Shown here one piece after another: positions 48,101-58,550 of a DNA stretch of 64,000 bases. Where the stretch lies: NCBI GenBank assembly GCA_027922465.2, contig BQMF02000226.1, positions 124,001-188,000 on the forward strand. Reading direction: 5' to 3'. Positions within the stretch are counted from its first letter, which is position 1, and every line of letters begins with the position of its first letter. The DNA is from Turritopsis dohrnii. Taxonomy: Eukaryota > Cnidaria > Hydrozoa > Anthoathecata > Oceaniidae. The translations under genes were made by a program, and so were the position numbers. The notes under the pieces are model-generated. The model ran no database searches and was not told where the DNA came from. It saw only the letters and a program-made list of their open reading frames with translations.

Positions 48101-51100
48101 TGTTTCTTTTTTGGTACTAAGCTGATAATTCGTTGAGATATTTCGAATCTGATAAACTAGCGACTATCATCTTCCGTTAATAACATCCCCTTTGCTAATA
48201 TCTTCGGCATAATACAAAGTATGTTATGAACGGTGCACTCACCTATCTCATCGAATAGCAATAAGCATGTTTTATTTTCATTTTTATCGTAATCGTACGA
48301 GTAACGAAATCCCTTGCATGAATCCAACACCGCCATGTGGTAAAAGTCGATACCATCTTCAATAGCGATGTATTGTATTGCGCCCAAAAGTTTTGTCAAA
48401 TCCTCCTTACAAACGTCCATGATATGTTCACAATCTTCTCTACATAGCGCCATGGGCGTTCCATCTGTATTGCAGACAGGTAAGCCATACTTACACATGG
48501 CGGGAGATATGATGTCCAAGCATTCTGGTTTTTTAAGATTCCTTTTCAAAGCTTTGAAAAATTTTTCAAGCGTCTTGTCGGTTTTTTCGAGCCCAATCGA
48601 CGAATCGACAAACCTTTTAATTGTCTTTTCTGTTCCATTAACGACAATACTGTCGTTGAAATATCTCGAACAAACGGATCCAGTGTACTTGATGCACGTG
48701 CCGTTAATACTTCTGCCACTATGAAAAAAAGGTTTTAAAAATCATCCAATAGTGAAGTACTGTTCAAAACCAAAAGTTTAAAGTTTTAAATGTTTACCTG
48801 CCATTGAAGGATTGCAGGCATCGCCATGTTAAATTTCTTTTCGACAAATATTCTTCCGTGGCCACACAACAGTTGAGGTTTTCGCATTGAGCATCTGTTG
48901 TATTTTCAGTTCCACAGCGGACGAGCCGAGGGGAGCTGCATCGTGGGCCTGGAAAAATTGCGATTTGGTTCAAGGGCAAAATTTCTCTTTCTTTGTCAAA
49001 TTATGAAAAATGATAAGCATTTGAAGTCGTCATAGTCAAATTCATATATATGTAATATATATAACTAGATAACTAGCTGTTTTCCTATTGAAGAAGATAA
49101 CTAGCTGTTTTCCTAACGAACAAGAAACCTGTGACGACGGAACGAGCATTATTGTGAAATTTCGAGGCTTACGTCACAGATATGATTCTGATTTCATGTC
49201 TGATTTCTGTGTACTAAGGAGCATGTTTATCTGTCAATATGAGGCCACCAAACTTATTGGTGAAAACTATTATAAAAGCGTTTGAAAAAATGAGGCATAG
49301 CCTGACCCTAACCTCACTGACCCAGACAAATTTAACAAGAAGCTTTATACTGTCAATCATTAGCATCTGACAATACAACACATGAAAACGAGGTTACAAT
49401 ACATCAAAATGAGGTGGAGCTGGATAGTTTGATGTAGAACAAGAGAACGGAGCGCCAAAAGAATAAGGCGCGCCTTCTTTCGAAGCGTTGTTCCTTGTGC
49501 TAAGACGACGAATGAATCCTATCGTCAACGCAGGCTAATTGCGGTTGCGCATATTAATCTGTGAATAGCTTGTGTTTTTCGATGGATTCACAGAGTGACG
49601 TCACAACATTACTCAATAAAAATATCAACGAAAATCTGATTAACAAAAACAACAGAATTCTGATGTCGCAATAACAAGAAGCAAGATATCACAAGAACAC
49701 ATTGCAGAAAAGTTGTACTTTGTGAATGTTACTTATGATGTACCTAACTCTTATCTGGTTTGAGAAATATCTATATATACTAATTCGCGATTGTGTGTCA
49801 CACTTTTATTTTAGAGAGTGATATATTTGTTTTTTTTTCACGGTCAAAACCTTCTTATTTTTTCCCTTTTCGTCGTAAAGCCACGCGGAGGCGATAGACA
49901 CTTTTTTTGATTTTCCGCGATTAGTATATGCTCCTCCGTTTTGTTATTTTTGGTTTGCGCAGTGGAAATCAGCCGAAAAACGTCTTTGGAGGAGTGCGAG
50001 CAATGCAATGTTAATCGTTCGAAATTTGTCAACGATCATTTCGTGAGCAAGAAACTTCGCGAAGAAGACGTGTTTCTTTTTGTATACGAATATTTTAATT
50101 TAAATTTGATTGTTTTAGGCAGCAAATCGACGAAAGAACTGACGAAGAAACACAGGTATTGTTATTATTATAAAACGTTTTATCATCGTGTTTATTGCTA
50201 AAGAACACGGGTTAGTTGTTTGTTTACAATGAAAAATCATATTTAGATATACAGAAGAAGTGCAGTGAAGTTTTTAAAAATTAGCTGCAGAAAGATCGAA
50301 CGAACAAAAGGTATTATTATAAAACTGTTATTTTTGATTAATAGAAGAACAAGTTAGTATTTAAATGTATTTAAATGTTTGTTTACGTTTTAGTTATCAA
50401 TTTATTGTTAAACTTTTATTGTTATTGTATTTTAGATTTTATTTTAGATTAATAAAAGAACAGGTATAACCACATGCTTAGGTGAGTTTTTAAACAGATG
50501 TTGTTTTTTATATATAGGTTTTTTCAGAGGAAAACGAAACGAAGAAGTCTATTTTTATTTTACGAGCTGTTTGCGTATTTCTTTTTATAGTTATCAAATA
50601 GTTATGGGAGTGCAGCAGTAGAGTAGTGTAGATGAAGTTGAAGTTGTTTAAAAATGGCTGCAGAAAGGATGCTGTTTATTTACATTGGTGAAGAAAATGG
50701 TTTTACTTCTTTTCGGAGAGAAATTGTTTGGAAAAGATATAAAGTAATATACGTAAGTACATGAGTCAAACGGATTTAGTAAATACAGCGTTAAAAGAGA
50801 GTAAAAACAGAGTTAAAACGATCAAATCATTAAGATGCATGTCCCTCGAGCAGTTAATGATTTGTTTTGGTAACGAAGTTGCTGTTCCTTATTTTATTTA
50901 ATTCAAAATGGCTCCACAGTTATGAAGTTACGAAGAAAGCATTTTTATGACTTTCACTGTATAAAAATGGTAGTGGAATTGCAGTAGTAAGCAAGGAGAA
51001 AGTGTATGTTTACAATAGGAAAGTATCCTGGAAAGTAAATCGAGTGTTATTAATTTGTTTACAGGTATGAAATATAGAAAGTAAAGAGTTTAGAAGTTGA

Positions 51101-53560
51101 TAATGGCTACTACAGATCATGATCAATATTGTTTACTAACATGATTATGATGATGTGAATTGGTATTGAGAGGTAAAGTTAAAATAGTATCTATTTAGTT
51201 AAACACAGTTAGTATTAGTGGATACATAAAGGATAAGAGGAATGTTTACTGTTGTGTTTTGAATTTTCCAGCAGAGAGGAGCTTTGAACCGGAAATAAAA
51301 AATGGCTCCACGAATGTTTTCATATGTTAAAAATTTTTCAGCTATACTAATTCTGTCATTACGTTTGTGTTTTTAATTATTATTTTTAAGGTTAATACAT
51401 TTTCAAAGTTTCTTTTACTTTGTTTTGTTTTTCTTTAGATTTCGTCATAGCATGATTAGGTTTTTTGTATATGTTTTTTTAATGTTTTGATCTGTTAAAA
51501 TAGAAATGAAGCACATGATGGGTTATAATGTCGAGAGGGTTACTTAAGATTTACTTACTTAATGACTGTGCAATGAAACTATCTTACAAAAAATAAGTGT
51601 TGTTGGCTGTATTTTTCTTAAGTTTATATTTTATCGCGTTTATGCATATTTTGTGTTATGGTAATCGTTTACGTACTATGCCTAGGTATATAACTTTGAA
51701 TTTATGATTTTATTTGTGACTTTTTATCTTTTGTGTAAATTTTTCTTCTTAGTTATTGTTTTTAGGATAAATACGTACTTGAATTTCCTTTTTTTTTTTT
51801 GTTTCTTTTTTTTTTTTTTTCAGTATTACAATTGAAACATTATTCTTTTAGGCAATAATAAAAAAAGCATGAAGAAATGAAACTCATGGTTTTAATCATG
51901 ATGTTGATGGTTTTGGGAAGAACTAACTATATCATTTCAAAAATTCATTAATGGTTGCAGTCCAGAAGTAACTTTTGAACAAAAGAAAAAGTTGGAAGGT
52001 ATCATTTTTGTAATGTTATTCAATGTTTGGCTTTGTATGTCTTAGTAAACAGTTCTGTGTTATATATTGCATATTTTTACATTAAAGTTACTTCTCTTCT
52101 GCGTATGAATATATATTCTGAGCCATGTTGCTATTTGTTTCTGTTTTAAATTTTCTGAATGTAAGAAATGAATTAAAAAAATAATGCCTGAAAAGAAACT
52201 TTTCCAAGAGTTAAATTCTGCGACACAACGCATACTGAACATGGGTGGCGAGCGACGCCTCCTGGGATGTTTTTGAGTTGCGATTCTATGATTTATTTTT
52301 TCGTCACAGGGTACGTACACGGGAATGGTGGATTTGACCTAATGTTTTCGAAGTTAAGTTCGGTAAAAAGTTTTTACCCGGGATACTAGTCTACTTATAC
52401 TAATTCGCGTGCGTGTGTAACACATTTAACTTAGAGAGTGTTGGTTTTTTCTCAAATTTACGGTCAAAATCTTCTTAATCGTGGTCATTTTTTCGTTAGA
52501 CCATTGATAATATTGACGATTAGTATAATAGCACGCGGCGTGACGTCAGTTATTTTTATCGCATCACGGGGGAATCATTGATTGCAACCCCAATCGAACG
52601 CGACGTTTTTGGGGAATTATCTCGGGAACCAATTGGGATAACTGACGTTTTTTAGGGTTGGTGGCACGGGCGATGGGGTGACGCAACATTTGGGCCTAAA
52701 TTTTATTTGGTACTGCGGATATGACGTCATCAAAACCTTTGATCGACGATATCTCCGCAACGGTTGGTCGTAGCAAAACGATCCCATACATTTTTTTGCT
52801 CAGTTTTTCAAGCTCTACAGCATGGGTACACTTTCCATTTCCAATTCGGTAATTAAAATTTTCGTCACGGGGTACACACACACGGGAACGCGTCGTATTT
52901 CTGCAGATTCTTTTCGTAATTAAAGTCGTAAAAAACTTTTACGCGAGATACTAGTATATACTTAATGCACGTTTGTTTTTTATATAAGCAACCAAGGTCA
53001 GACGTAGTATAGTAATGTTGCTTTATTTTTTTCATAAGCAAAAAATATGTATTTGCAGCCTTGAAAACCTTTGTGTACGTTTATATATCTAAGTATTGCG
53101 AACCTAATGTAACAAAATGCTGCATCATTTCAAAATTTCATGTTGATAATTTATCTAAGATCCTTGTAGTACTGTTGCTTAACTTTTTAAAAAAATTTAC
53201 TCATGTTGCTTATTAACGTGTTGCTTATAAAAAAACATGTATATGACGAGTGGTATATCCGAATATCCGAAATTCTTTGTTCTTGTTTTGTTCTCATTGA
53301 AATGTGAAAGAGGAAAAAATCTCTTTATATCAATGCATTGCGTCTGTATATCAATGCATTGCGCTTGTATCAATGGTTAAATTTTGATTTGGATGTTACA
53401 AAATGACAATGAAGTAGTTGAACTTTTCAATTTTATCAAGAATAATAAAATCTTTGTTTTCAAAGAATCAAAACTCGTAAGACTACTTACCAAGCGCAGT
53501 TGTGAAATATATGGTCAGGATAAAGACGATCGCTACAAAAACACTTCGTGAATACTCCAT
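45171..53560 (-). CDS. receptor tyrosine kinase: signal, trefoil-like, Frizzled-type CRD, TM, kinase
   Basis: Eight exons: 53491-53560, 48798-48948, 48243-48718, 47617-47946, 47210-47455, 46864-47051, 45453-45632, 45171-45353. All are GT-AG; phases close to 607 residues. Signal peptide 1-23. Residues 26-70 hold six Cys in trefoil-like order (RCG, then CENLNCC, then TWRC). Residues 74-225 are a Frizzled-type CRD (CIKYTGSVC at its start, [22 protein letters not shown]). TM helix 246-270, basic stop (KKKKRK). Kinase about 322-600: G333EGQFG, Lys360 in [12 protein letters not shown] with Asp455, DFG at 473, activation loop Y481xxxYY as in Trk/MuSK/ROR kinases, RWMPPEA. All catalytic residues are present, so it should be active. 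The C-tail after the kinase is very short (SSYFSLDIL). Relatives MuSK and ROR combine the CRD with Ig or kringle domains; none are seen here. Intron 1 is 4.5 kb and contains repeats. Confidence 0.9.
46018..46826. mobile_element. MITE in kinase intron
   Basis: The left end gtgtttcataatgttggaaatg and right end catttccaacattatgaaacac are perfect inverted repeats. The 809 bp body is AT-rich with a direct repeat (ttaaattaattaaagagacc and a variant) and no ORF of interest. It lies wholly in the intron between the activation-loop exon and the exon with RWMPPEA. No clear target duplication was seen. Confidence 0.75.
49218..49343. repeat. dispersed repeat, copy 2
   Basis: Second copy of the 125 bp repeat at 44528-44652, same orientation, 4.7 kb away, in kinase intron 1. 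It shares the atctgtcaatatgag, tataaaagcgtttgaaaaa and aatttaacaagaag blocks. Confidence 0.8.
49772..52390. mobile_element. long non-coding element, copy A
   Basis: Left end tatactaattcgcgattgtg then tgtcacac..ttagagagtg; right end gtacacggga..aaaaagttttta then cccgggatactagt. Both ends recur in a 0.57 kb copy immediately to the right (52395-52960), which defines the element limits. The 2.6 kb body is very AT-rich, with repeated short phrases such as ggctgcagaaag, and has no recognisable protein. It is in kinase intron 1. Type not determined. Confidence 0.55.
52395..52960. mobile_element. short non-coding element, copy B, next to copy A
   Basis: Starts ttatactaattcgcgtgcgt and ends aaaacttttacgcgagatac-tagtata, matching the ends of copy A. 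The left 100 bp share ttagagagtg, a cggtcaaaa-type phrase and a final cgttaga/cgtaaag block. The interior is different and less AT-rich. The two copies are only four bases apart. Confidence 0.55.
53326..53385. repeat. tandem repeat around atcaatgcattgcg
   Basis: tatatcaatgcattgcgtct is followed by tatatcaatgcattgcgctt and a partial third copy. Located in kinase intron 1, 100 bp before the signal-peptide exon. Confidence 0.85.
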
Positions 53561-53956
53561 TTCAAAACAATAACAGTAAAAGTGTGAATGTTTTATTTTG
53601 TTTTATTTTTTTGTATAGGAATCGATATTCTTCTTAACTTCCCATATTTTCGTCGAACCTTTTCTAACGAAACGAAAGCAAAAAAAAAATTACAACATGC
53701 ATGAAATACGAATTTTACTCAGTTACATAAATATCCTGCTTTTGTCGTATGACATTTTCAACATTTTTCCCTCCATCTTAAACAAACATTTAATTATAAC
53801 TCAACATCTCTGATTACATAATTTCGAAGTCATTTTTTCCAACTATTTGATTTGACATGCCTTGACAAATAAAACACCTCCTCGCTGCATTAGAACATCT
53901 ACACTTACAATGTAATTCAAAAACTTAAACTTGTGTGAGGTTGTCTGTGGAGAGAA

Positions 53957-54193
53957 GTGTCAACGTATATTTCTGACAAACAAAGATGGCGGATCATGAT
54001 CATGCTCGCACCAATACGGCAAGAAGAACTTTATATAAATGAAGATTATTCTGAGAGAACAATTGAAAAGCGGAAGGAGTTATTCTCGAAAGCAAAAGAA
54101 TTACGAAAGCAAGGTAAGTATACAAAAGTCGTTTATAAGACACTTTTTGTAAGTGATAGAAAAGGAAATGCTGCGCAGGGAGGATCTGTATGA
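53957..54193 (+). pseudogene. LINE ORF1, C-terminal fragment
   Basis: The readable part is ELYINEDYSERTIEKRKELF then SKAKELRKQGKYTKVVYKTL, ending at TGA 54191-54193. The I-N-E-D-x-S, then R-x-x-L-x-x-x-A-K, then G-K-x-x-x-V order is that of the C-terminal domain of L1-type ORF1 proteins, which bind RNA. The N-terminal coiled-coil and RRM parts are missing. The first residues of the frame are probably flanking DNA. Confidence 0.6.
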
Positions 54194-54261
54194 GTATAAA
54201 TATCTTTTGAACAACATAGATATTAAATATATTTCTAAATACACAAATTAACTCAACTAAA

Positions 54262-57200
54262 ATGGAACAAAGAGAAGAATTTGAAAAAGGGTTTTTAAAT
54301 CCTTTTCTACAAAAAGACTCAATTTTCAAAGATATTCATGATCCAGACCTTAACTTCTTTGATGAACTTAATTTGGAAACACCCTACATTTTACAGAATC
54401 AGGTCAAAAATACGTTGGAGAAAGTTATTCAAAAAGATAGTCTAACTATGTTTCATATGAATATTAGAAGCATAAAGAAAAATTTTGATAATTTTCGAGA
54501 GCTTTTAGAAGAATCAAATTCCTGTTTTAATATCATTTGTTTAACTGAAACCTGGTGTAATGATCTCGAATTGCGAAATAATTCGTTGTATCATTTGAAG
54601 CATTATAATTCTATTCCTTTTGAAAGAAAAACAAATAAAAAGGGTGGCGGTGTTTTAATTTACATCAAAAATCATTTGAATTACCGAATGCGCAACGAGC
54701 TTTCGGCTTCTGATGCCGACAAAGAAATCTTAACTATCGAAATTATTAGCAAAAATTGTAAAAACACCTTAGTTACTTCCTGTTACAGACCTCCAAATGG
54801 AAATGCAAAGTTCTTCAGTGAATACATTGAAAAAATCTATAATGCATCAAGTAAAGAAAATAAAATGCTATTTGTTATTGGTGATTTTAACTTAAACTGT
54901 TTAAACTATCAGAAAGACAAAACAGTCACTGATTTTTGTAATAATGCTTTTTCTCACAGCATAATACCATTGATAAATAAACCTACGAGAGTTACGAAAG
55001 AATCAGCCACACTAATCGATAATATCTTCACAAACCGTCTCTATGACAAATCTTTAACTAAAGGCATAATAAAATCAGATATATCAGATCACTTTCCCAT
55101 ATTCGTCTCGTTCAACTATTCCATTCAAAATAAAGACTCCGTACAAATAAAAAAACGTCTCTATAAGAAATCCTCTAGATTTAATTTTAAAAAAGATTTA
55201 GAACGTACAAACTGGGACTTTCTCGATAATCTTTTAAATGCTAATGCTCAATATGAAGGTTTTATTGAAGTTTTTACTGAACTCTATAACAAACACTTTC
55301 CAATTATAGAATTTTCATATAAGCCAAAAGATCTTAAGTCACCATGGATCTCAAGAGGCCTCAAAAAATCCTCCAAAACAAAGCAAAAACTTTACGTTAA
55401 ATATCTTAAAACCAAAACAGAACACGCAGAAAATGAATACAAAGCCTACAAAAACCTATTTGAAAAACTGAAACGAAAAGCCAAAACAAACTACTATAAA
55501 AATAGAATTGACAGGTATAAATATAACAGCAAAAAAACTTGGGAATTAATGAAAGAAATTACTGGAAAATGTCAGACAAACTCAAATTCTTTACCAAACA
55601 TGATTGAAACGGATGACGAAACCCTTTATGATAAAAAAGAAATCGCAGAAAAATTCAATTCCTTTTTTGCAAATATAGGCCCAAAATTAGCAGAAAAGAT
55701 TCCAATAACAAATAAAACATTTGAAGACTATCTGAAAGAAAGTGATTCAAGATTAGAAAATAAAGAAATTACTCTTCACGAATTTGAACTTGCCTATAAG
55801 AGCTTAAGTAGAAACAAGGCAACTGGGATCGATGGCATAAGTGGTGATATAATTTTAGACGTGTATGAACAGATAAGGAAGCCATTATATAATATTTTCA
55901 AAAATTGCTTCAACGAAGGAGTTTTTCCCGAGCCCTTAAAGATAGCAAAAATTATACCTAGCTTCAAAACAGGTGACAAAACAACTATAAACAACTATAG
56001 ACCTATATCTGTACTGCCAGCTTTTTCAAAGATTCTAGAAAGAATCCTATATAACAGAATTTACGATCATCTAACCTCAAAAGATTTACTCTTCCATAAA
56101 CAATTTGGATTTCAGAAAAATGTATCTACAGAGCATGCAATACTTCAACTGGTTAATGACATCACTGAATCTTTTAACAATGGAAAATATACACTTGGAA
56201 TATTCATTGATTTGTCAAAAGCATTTGACACAGTTGATTATAAAATTTTGCTTAAAAAACTTAAATACTATGGCATCAGAGGAAATTCATACAATATTTT
56301 GAAAAATTACCTTACAAATCGAAGACAACATGTGACTTATGGCAGCAATAACATCACTAAAGCATTAAATATGACATGCGGAGTACCCCAGGGTTCAATA
56401 TTAGGTCCTTTACTATTTTTGATATATGTAAACGATTTTGTAAACTGTTCGTCAATACTGAAACCAGTTATGTTTGCTGACGATACAAATCTGTTCCTTT
56501 CAGACAATGATATTCCTAAACTTTTTAATAACATGAACAAAGAATTAAAAAATGTAGCGTTGTGGTTTCAGGTAAATAAATTATCTTTAAATGCTAAGAA
56601 AACAAACTTTACACTTTTCCATACTTCCAAGAAAAAAAATACAATAGAACTAAATCCTCCACTATTAGAAATAAATAACACAAAAATAACCAGACAAACA
56701 GTCACAAAGTTCCTTGGAATTTACGTAGATGAAAATCTGACATGGACGAATCAAATTGAGTACGTGCACTCAAAAGTATCCAAAGGAATTGGGGCATTAT
56801 ATAAAGCTAAAACCATTTTGAACAAACATCTATTAAAGCAACTTTATTATTCTTTTGTACATAGTCACTTAAGCTATGCAAATGTCATATGGGCTAGCAC
56901 ACAAAAAAGTAAACTAACATCTCTTTTCCAACGTCAGAAGCATGCCATCAGAGTTATACACAATAAAGATCGTTTTACTCATACAAAGCCTCTCTTTGCA
57001 GAATCCTTCATACCAACACTATACGAACTTAACATCTTCCAAACTCTAATTTTTATGTTAAAGTGCAAAACGAAGCAATCGCCATCTGTTTTTCATAGTC
57101 TTTACACACTCAAACCCCAAAACAAATATACAACTCGAAATTCAAGAATTTTGCTTAAGCCGATGTTCAAAAATAAGCTCAGTCAATTTAATATTTCATA

Positions 57201-57327
57201 TCGTGGACCACACTTGTGGAATGCTCTCGTTTCATCATCGAATATTCTTTCAGATATTGAATATGTTCCTCAATTTAAGAAATTATTAAAAACAATCAAA
57301 TTTGAAAATATCCTTCAATATTTTTGA
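54262..57327 (+). CDS. LINE ORF2: endonuclease + reverse transcriptase, 1021 aa, intact
   Basis: Uninterrupted ORF. APE-type endonuclease at about 55-290: HMNIRSIKKN, ICLTETW with Glu96, KGGGVLIYI, YRPPNGN, IGDFNLNC with Asp208, LIDNIFTN, SDHFPI with His277. Reverse transcriptase at about 510-800: NKATGIDGIS, INNYRPISVLPAFSK, IDLSKAFDTVD with Asp656, GVPQGSILGPLLFLI, FADDTNLF with Asp740/741, NAKKTNF, FLGIYVD. The C-terminal part has the usual HSHLSYANVIWAS and GPHLWNAL segments. All expected catalytic residues are present, so the protein could drive target-primed reverse transcription. Domain order and motifs fit the Jockey/CR1/L2 group; the clade is not resolved by eye. Confidence 0.9.
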   Translation: MEQREEFEKGFLNPFLQKDSIFKDIHDPDLNFFDELNLETPYILQNQVKNTLEKVIQKDSLTMFHMNIRSIKKNFDNFRELLEESNSCFNIICLTETWCNDLELRNNSLYHLKHYNSIPFERKTNKKGGGVLIYIKNHLNYRMRNELSASDADKEILTIEIISKNCKNTLVTSCYRPPNGNAKFFSEYIEKIYNASSKENKMLFVIGDFNLNCLNYQKDKTVTDFCNNAFSHSIIPLINKPTRVTKESATLIDNIFTNRLYDKSLTKGIIKSDISDHFPIFVSFNYSIQNKDSVQIKKRLYKKSSRFNFKKDLERTNWDFLDNLLNANAQYEGFIEVFTELYNKHFPIIEFSYKPKDLKSPWISRGLKKSSKTKQKLYVKYLKTKTEHAENEYKAYKNLFEKLKRKAKTNYYKNRIDRYKYNSKKTWELMKEITGKCQTNSNSLPNMIETDDETLYDKKEIAEKFNSFFANIGPKLAEKIPITNKTFEDYLKESDSRLENKEITLHEFELAYKSLSRNKATGIDGISGDIILDVYEQIRKPLYNIFKNCFNEGVFPEPLKIAKIIPSFKTGDKTTINNYRPISVLPAFSKILERILYNRIYDHLTSKDLLFHKQFGFQKNVSTEHAILQLVNDITESFNNGKYTLGIFIDLSKAFDTVDYKILLKKLKYYGIRGNSYNILKNYLTNRRQHVTYGSNNITKALNMTCGVPQGSILGPLLFLIYVNDFVNCSSILKPVMFADDTNLFLSDNDIPKLFNNMNKELKNVALWFQVNKLSLNAKKTNFTLFHTSKKKNTIELNPPLLEINNTKITRQTVTKFLGIYVDENLTWTNQIEYVHSKVSKGIGALYKAKTILNKHLLKQLYYSFVHSHLSYANVIWASTQKSKLTSLFQRQKHAIRVIHNKDRFTHTKPLFAESFIPTLYELNIFQTLIFMLKCKTKQSPSVFHSLYTLKPQNKYTTRNSRILLKPMFKNKLSQFNISYRGPHLWNALVSSSNILSDIEYVPQFKKLLKTIKFENILQYF

Positions 57328-57610
57328 TCAATTTTCAAGTCAAGTCTAGTTACATACTTATTCCCTTTTAACAGTTTGATAAAATTGTAAGATTGTAACA
57401 TTTACGCTGTGTAATCACTCGGTTCTCGGCGATAAGATCATTCATGATCTTCTACGAGCTTCCCGTGTTACTTGAAACAATATGTACAAGGACGATCTAT
57501 ATTTCAGATAGTTTATGTAAACATTCTTATATCTACTATATATATGATAAAGACTTTTAATTGAAAATTTTTTAACAGTTACGGACTTGTAATGTTTCTT
57601 AACTAAAAAT

Positions 57611-57632
57611 ATATCAATCAATCAATCAATCA
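57611..57632 (+). repeat. (atca)n tail of the LINE
   Basis: Tandem atca/tcaa units at the 3' end of the LINE, the kind of simple-repeat tail used by poly(A)-less LINE clades. Confidence 0.85.
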
Positions 57633-57639
57633 AAGAACA

Positions 57640-58550
57640 ACCGGCATGTTCTTGCGATGAAAGGCGCCGGGAAATAGGATCCAACAAGATCAGATACCAT
57701 ATTTTCATCTTGCTTCCGTTTATAAATATGACAATGATGAAAATAAACGCATAAACGGAAGAGCTTGAAAAACTTTTTAAGAAAAAACTTTTGCCATTGT
57801 AATTTCTTTGGTCAAAGTATGCAGCCTAAAAGTAGAAAGACCGTGGGTTCTTTCGGAAACGCCTTGAAATTCTGACATTTTTAAAAGAACAAAAAAATTG
57901 TGGTGGCAGACAAGTGAGCTTGATAGGCTTTTCATTTAATCCAAAACAATCATGCTTAACAACCAACAATCATGCTTAACAACCGATCACTCCAGCATTT
58001 GTGTACCGTGGTACAAGTCACTGGATTCATCTCGAACACGCAAAAGAATTATTAAAAATGATGGTGTAATCGAACTGAAGCAACACCTTTTCAGACATAT
58101 GGACAATAACAGAAATTAGTGAAGCATGTGATGGTATCATTTGCAAACTCTTTTATCAACAGGTCTTACAAAAATGAAATCAATACACAAGTTTTTCTTG
58201 TTGAGGTTTTTTTATATATTCTAGATATGAATGCGTTCTAGCTATAAATATACATACAATAGATAGGTTACGTACTTCCAACTTCTCAAAGAGAAATTAT
58301 ATGATGGATGAGTACGAATATGAAGCTGAAAGAAATCACCTTCCAATGTTTTGATGAACGTCATCAATCCCATAATTCAATTCACTACCGTGTGAATAGC
58401 GAATAGCATTATAATTTCCACGTCACAAGAGTATTTCCAGCCAAATATACAATTGCCGATAAATCATCACCAATACGAAATATTTCGAAATGCATTATGG
58501 TAACTGCCTGCGTACTGAAGATAAACTATGCTTGGAAGCTTTTTAGACGA
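57640..58550. other. intergenic; 20 bp tandem duplication
   Basis: At 57945-57984 the unit aacaatcatgcttaacaacc is present twice in tandem. Otherwise AT-rich without a recognised gene. It is the presumed 3' flank of the FERM gene. Confidence 0.5.

Larger units (their letters stand above)
53957..57632 (+). mobile_element. non-LTR retrotransposon with intact ORF2
   Basis: Plus-strand LINE: 3' end of an ORF1 (to 54193), a full ORF2 (54262-57327), a 3' UTR of about 280 bp and a tail of tandem (atca) units at 57611-57632. The 5' limit is unclear because ORF1 is shorter than a full gag-like protein, so this copy is 5'-truncated or its ORF1 is divergent. It lies about 400 bp from the kinase start on the opposite strand. 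Confidence 0.8.
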
